Assembly (NCBI RefSeq): GCF_001417735.1
Contig: NZ_BBUZ01000024.1
Span: 182,094-246,093 of the forward strand
From: Streptomyces sp. NBRC 110028
GTDB taxonomy: Bacteria > Actinomycetota > Actinomycetes > Streptomycetales > Streptomycetaceae
Reading direction: 5' to 3'
Length of the DNA: 64,000 nt
Both the position numbers and the translations under genes were made by a program. Shown one piece after another: positions 61,524-64,000 of the stretch; positions within the stretch are counted from its first letter, which is position 1, and each line of letters opens with the position of its first letter. The notes under the pieces were generated by a model that was not told where the DNA came from, searched no databases, and saw nothing but the letters and a program-made list of their open reading frames with translations.

Positions 61524-61694
61524 CGTTCCCTCCCACGGGACAGGTGGCAATGGTCAGGCTCATGACAGATCGACGAAACAGAGCGATACATCAGATCTAT
61601 CCGGCGCCTTGACGCATCATTAGCCGCTTCCTACGCTCCCGTCTAGCCAAATCATCGGATCAATCTCTTTCAGTTGGGACGGAGCTGGTCGACG
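61524..61694. promoter_or_regulatory. divergent promoter region of two secreted glycoside hydrolases
   Basis: 171 bp between the GH97 and GH95-like starts, noticeably less GC-rich than the genes (for example around GATCTATCC and CATCATTAGC). No confident operator or promoter pair could be set by eye, but it must serve both genes. Confidence 0.45.
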
Positions 61695-64000
61695 ATGACA
61701 GTCAGCAGACGCGGTTTCCTGGGCCGGGTGGCCGCGGGCGCGGCCGCGGGGTCGACGGCGGGGGTGGCCCTCCCCGCGACGGAGGCGGAGGCGGCCGCGC
61801 ACGAGCGCTCCGTCGTCCTCACCGGCATGCGCACCGACAGCGAGTGGCAACGCTTCCTGGCCGGACAGGACCTGGTCTGGAAGCGGGTGCCGCGCACCTG
61901 GTACGAGGGCCCGTTCCTGGGCAACGGCCTGCTCGGCTCGATGGTGTACCAGGAGCCCGGCGAGAACGCCCTGCGCTTCACCGTCCACCACAGCGAGGTC
62001 CAGGACCACCGCCCCACCGAGGGCGGCAGCGACTGGGGCGTGGCGCGGCTTCCGGTCGGCAATCTGCTGCTGCGCCCGGCCGGGAAGATCACCGGCGTCG
62101 ATCTGCGGCTGGACCTGTGGGACGCCGAGTTACGCGGCACGATCACCACCGACAAGGGCCGCCTCACCCTCCGCGCGCTGGTGCACAACGACCGGACGAT
62201 GCTGCTGGCGACCGTCGGGGCGAGCACGGGCGAGGAGGGGTTCCGCTGGGAGTACCGGCCCTCCCCCGCCGTCAGCCCGCGCATCGTCCGCGAGGACCCG
62301 CCGAAGGGCTTCGAGCCCAACCCGAAGCCGGTCACCCGCACCGAGGACGGGCTCGGCATCACCGTGCAGTCCATGGTCGCGGGCGGGCAGACGGTGACCG
62401 CGTACAAGGAGCGCGGCACGGGCCGGGAGCGCTCGTACTACCTGTGCGTGGCGCATTCGTACCCCACGACGGACGCGGAGGGCCGGGCCCGCACCACGGT
62501 CCGCAAGGCGTCCGCGCTGCCGGTCTCCAGCCTGCTGCGCACCCACCGCGACTGGTGGCACCGCTTCTACCGCAAGAGCTTCCTGTCGGTCCCCGACGGG
62601 ATGCTGCAGAGCTTCTACTGGATCCAGCTGTACAAGCTCGCCTGCGCGGCCCGGGAGCACGCCCCCGTGATGGCCACCACCGGTCCCTGGGTCGAGCCCA
62701 CCCCCTGGCCGGGGGTCTGGTGGAACCTCAACGTCCAGCTGGAGTACTGGCCGGTGCTGGGCTCCAACCACCTGGAGCTGGACGCGATCCCGCGCACCCT
62801 CTCCGAGAACACCGACGTCCTGATCAGCGCCCTCAAACCGGAGTACCGCGCCGACTCGGCCGGGCTGCGCCGCTCCACCGACGCGCAGTGCGAGGACAAC
62901 GGCACCGTGGCGGTGCCGGGCGTCGGCGACTCCCCGGAGGTCGGCAACCTGCCCTGGGCGCTGCACAACGTATGGCTGCACTACCGGCACTCGATGGACC
63001 GGGGCCTGCTGGAGGACGTCCTCCATCCGCTGCTGCGCCGCTCCACCAACTACTACCTGCACTTCCTGACCGAGCAGGCGGACGGCCGTCTGCATCTGCC
63101 GAAGACCTTCTCGCCCGAGTACGGCGCGGCTCCGGACTGCAACTACGACCTGGCGCTGCTGCGCTGGTCGTGCCGGACGCTGCTGGAGTCGGCCGAACTG
63201 CTGGGCAAGGACGATCCGCTGGCGCCGAGGTGGCGTGAGGTGCTGGACAAGCTCGTCCCGTACCCGGTGGACGAGAACGGCTTCATGGTGGGCGCCGGCG
63301 TCCCGTTCGCCACATCGCACCGCCACTACTCGCACATGCTCTCCGTCTACCCGCTCTACCTGGTCAACTGGGACCAGAAGGAGAACCGCGACCTGATCAC
63401 CCGGTCGCTGGAGCACTGGATCGGCTTCGAGGGCGCGCTGCGCGGCTACAGCTTCTCCGGCGCGGCCTCGATCTCGGCCCAGATGGGGCGGGGCGACGAC
63501 GCGCTGACGTATCTGCGCGAGCTGGTGGCGCGCTTCATCCAGCCCAACACCCACTACTACGAGGCGGGTCCGGTGATCGAGACCCCGCTGTCGGGCGCGC
63601 AGGCGATCCACGACATGCTCTGCCAGAGCTGGGGCGGGATCATCCGCTTCTTCCCCGGGGTGCCGGGCGAGTGGCGGGACGTGGCGCTGCACGACTTCCG
63701 CACCCAGGGCGCGTTCCTGGTCAGCGGGGTGCGCAAGGGCGGCAGGACGGCTTGGGTGCGGGTGCGGAGCCTGGCCGGGGAGCCGTGCCGGGTGCGGCAC
63801 TCACTGACCGGGCGGATCAAGGTCGCGGGGGTGGGCGGACCGGCGCCGAAGTGGCGCGACCTCGGGGACGGCGTGATCGAGCTGGAGATCGGCCGGGACG
63901 AGGAGGCGGTGATCTACCCGGCCACGGGAGCACGCCCGGACTTCGCGATCGCCCCGGTGAAGGTGTCGAAGCCCGCCGGCCGGTGGGGCATGCCGGAGCT
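61695..64000 (+). CDS. Tat-exported GH95-like glycoside hydrolase, 3' truncated, TTA codon
   Basis: At least 768 residues, cut by the window end. Twin-arginine signal SRRGFLGRVAAGAAAG (residues 4-19). N-terminal beta-sandwich opens with VWKRVPRTWYEGPFLGNGLLGSMV, as in GH95-type enzymes; the (alpha/alpha)6 catalytic part has WWNLNVQLEYWPVLGSNHLEL and PYTFS-type helices (FSPEYGAAPDCNYDL). These act on fucose- or galactose-containing glycans. Codon 146 (62130-62132) is TTA, so translation may need the bldA tRNA and be limited to development. GGAG lies about ten bases before ATG 61695. Confidence 0.85.
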   Translation, partial: MTVSRRGFLGRVAAGAAAGSTAGVALPATEAEAAAHERSVVLTGMRTDSEWQRFLAGQDLVWKRVPRTWYEGPFLGNGLLGSMVYQEPGENALRFTVHHSEVQDHRPTEGGSDWGVARLPVGNLLLRPAGKITGVDLRLDLWDAELRGTITTDKGRLTLRALVHNDRTMLLATVGASTGEEGFRWEYRPSPAVSPRIVREDPPKGFEPNPKPVTRTEDGLGITVQSMVAGGQTVTAYKERGTGRERSYYLCVAHSYPTTDAEGRARTTVRKASALPVSSLLRTHRDWWHRFYRKSFLSVPDGMLQSFYWIQLYKLACAAREHAPVMATTGPWVEPTPWPGVWWNLNVQLEYWPVLGSNHLELDAIPRTLSENTDVLISALKPEYRADSAGLRRSTDAQCEDNGTVAVPGVGDSPEVGNLPWALHNVWLHYRHSMDRGLLEDVLHPLLRRSTNYYLHFLTEQADGRLHLPKTFSPEYGAAPDCNYDLALLRWSCRTLLESAELLGKDDPLAPRWREVLDKLVPYPVDENGFMVGAGVPFATSHRHYSHMLSVYPLYLVNWDQKENRDLITRSLEHWIGFEGALRGYSFSGAASISAQMGRGDDALTYLRELVARFIQPNTHYYEAGPVIETPLSGAQAIHDMLCQSWGGIIRFFPGVPGEWRDVALHDFRTQGAFLVSGVRKGGRTAWVRVRSLAGEPCRVRHSLTGRIKVAGVGGPAPKWRDLGDGVIELEIGRDEEAVIYPATGARPDFAIAPVKVSKPAGRWGMPE

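Overview
The window is chromosomal DNA of a Streptomyces-type actinomycete. It is very GC-rich with G/C-dominated third codon positions, uses GTG and TTG starts with GGAGG-type ribosome binding sites, and has only two genes with the rare Leu codon TTA. It carries families typical of the genus: DUF397 and Scr1-type regulators, PAS/GAF/SpoIIE phosphatases, SigB-type sigma, ANTAR proteins and class F sortase. A complete whiE-type aromatic polyketide locus, the spore-pigment genes, is the clearest genus marker. I saw no tRNA, rRNA, CRISPR array or intact insertion sequence.

Layout. 1-11 kb holds accessory single genes: an XRE/DUF397 pair (cut at the left edge), a P450, a PadR/HAAS module with its own palindromic operator, a Fic protein, a TetX-like monooxygenase coupled to an alpha/beta hydrolase, an NmrA-like SDR with a cupin, an MBL hydrolase and a DedA protein. 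11.1-18.2 kb is the spore-pigment cluster: one divergent FAD hydroxylase (ORFVIII) and the ORFI-VII operon with KS alpha, chain length factor, ACP, aromatase and cyclase, closed by a 12-bp terminator stem. 18.5-20 kb encodes a repeat-bearing secreted protein with a degenerate sorting signal and a class F sortase. 20-24.8 kb is a minus-strand gene row (methyltransferase, secreted beta-helix protein, MBL hydrolase, aminotransferase-like protein lacking the PLP lysine). 24.9-28 kb holds ANTAR, PAS-GAF and SigB-type sigma genes. 28.3-35 kb is a co-directional operon (F420 oxidoreductase, TPP enzyme, enolase-superfamily enzyme, PfpI-type protein, large catalase). 35.9-38 kb is a likely stress operon (Vms1-like, DUF2795, CBS) behind a SigB-type promoter. 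38-47.4 kb contains methyltransferases, a VOC protein, GNAT, MFS transporter, phosphopantetheinyl transferase and three coupled peptidases (S9, M20, M55). 47.4-53.3 kb has a PAS-GAF-PP2C-HATPase regulator, an MFS exporter fused to three beta-sandwich repeats, and a SRPBCC protein. 53.4-64 kb has a radical SAM gene with a LexA-like box, GNAT, a HEAT-repeat protein, a two-domain 3-hydroxyacyl-CoA dehydrogenase with a TetR regulator, and divergent secreted glycoside hydrolases (GH97, and GH95-like cut at the right edge).

The most unusual items are: two MITE-like elements (20038-20214, 26966-27129) that share a core but have different terminal inverted repeats, each abutting a stop codon; the lysine-less aminotransferase-like protein and its gene row; the exporter fused to Cna-B-like repeats; a SigB-type promoter ahead of the Vms1/DUF2795/CBS genes; the LexA-like box before the Rv2578c-family gene; and a hydroxylase whose last codons lie in a dispersed intergenic repeat.
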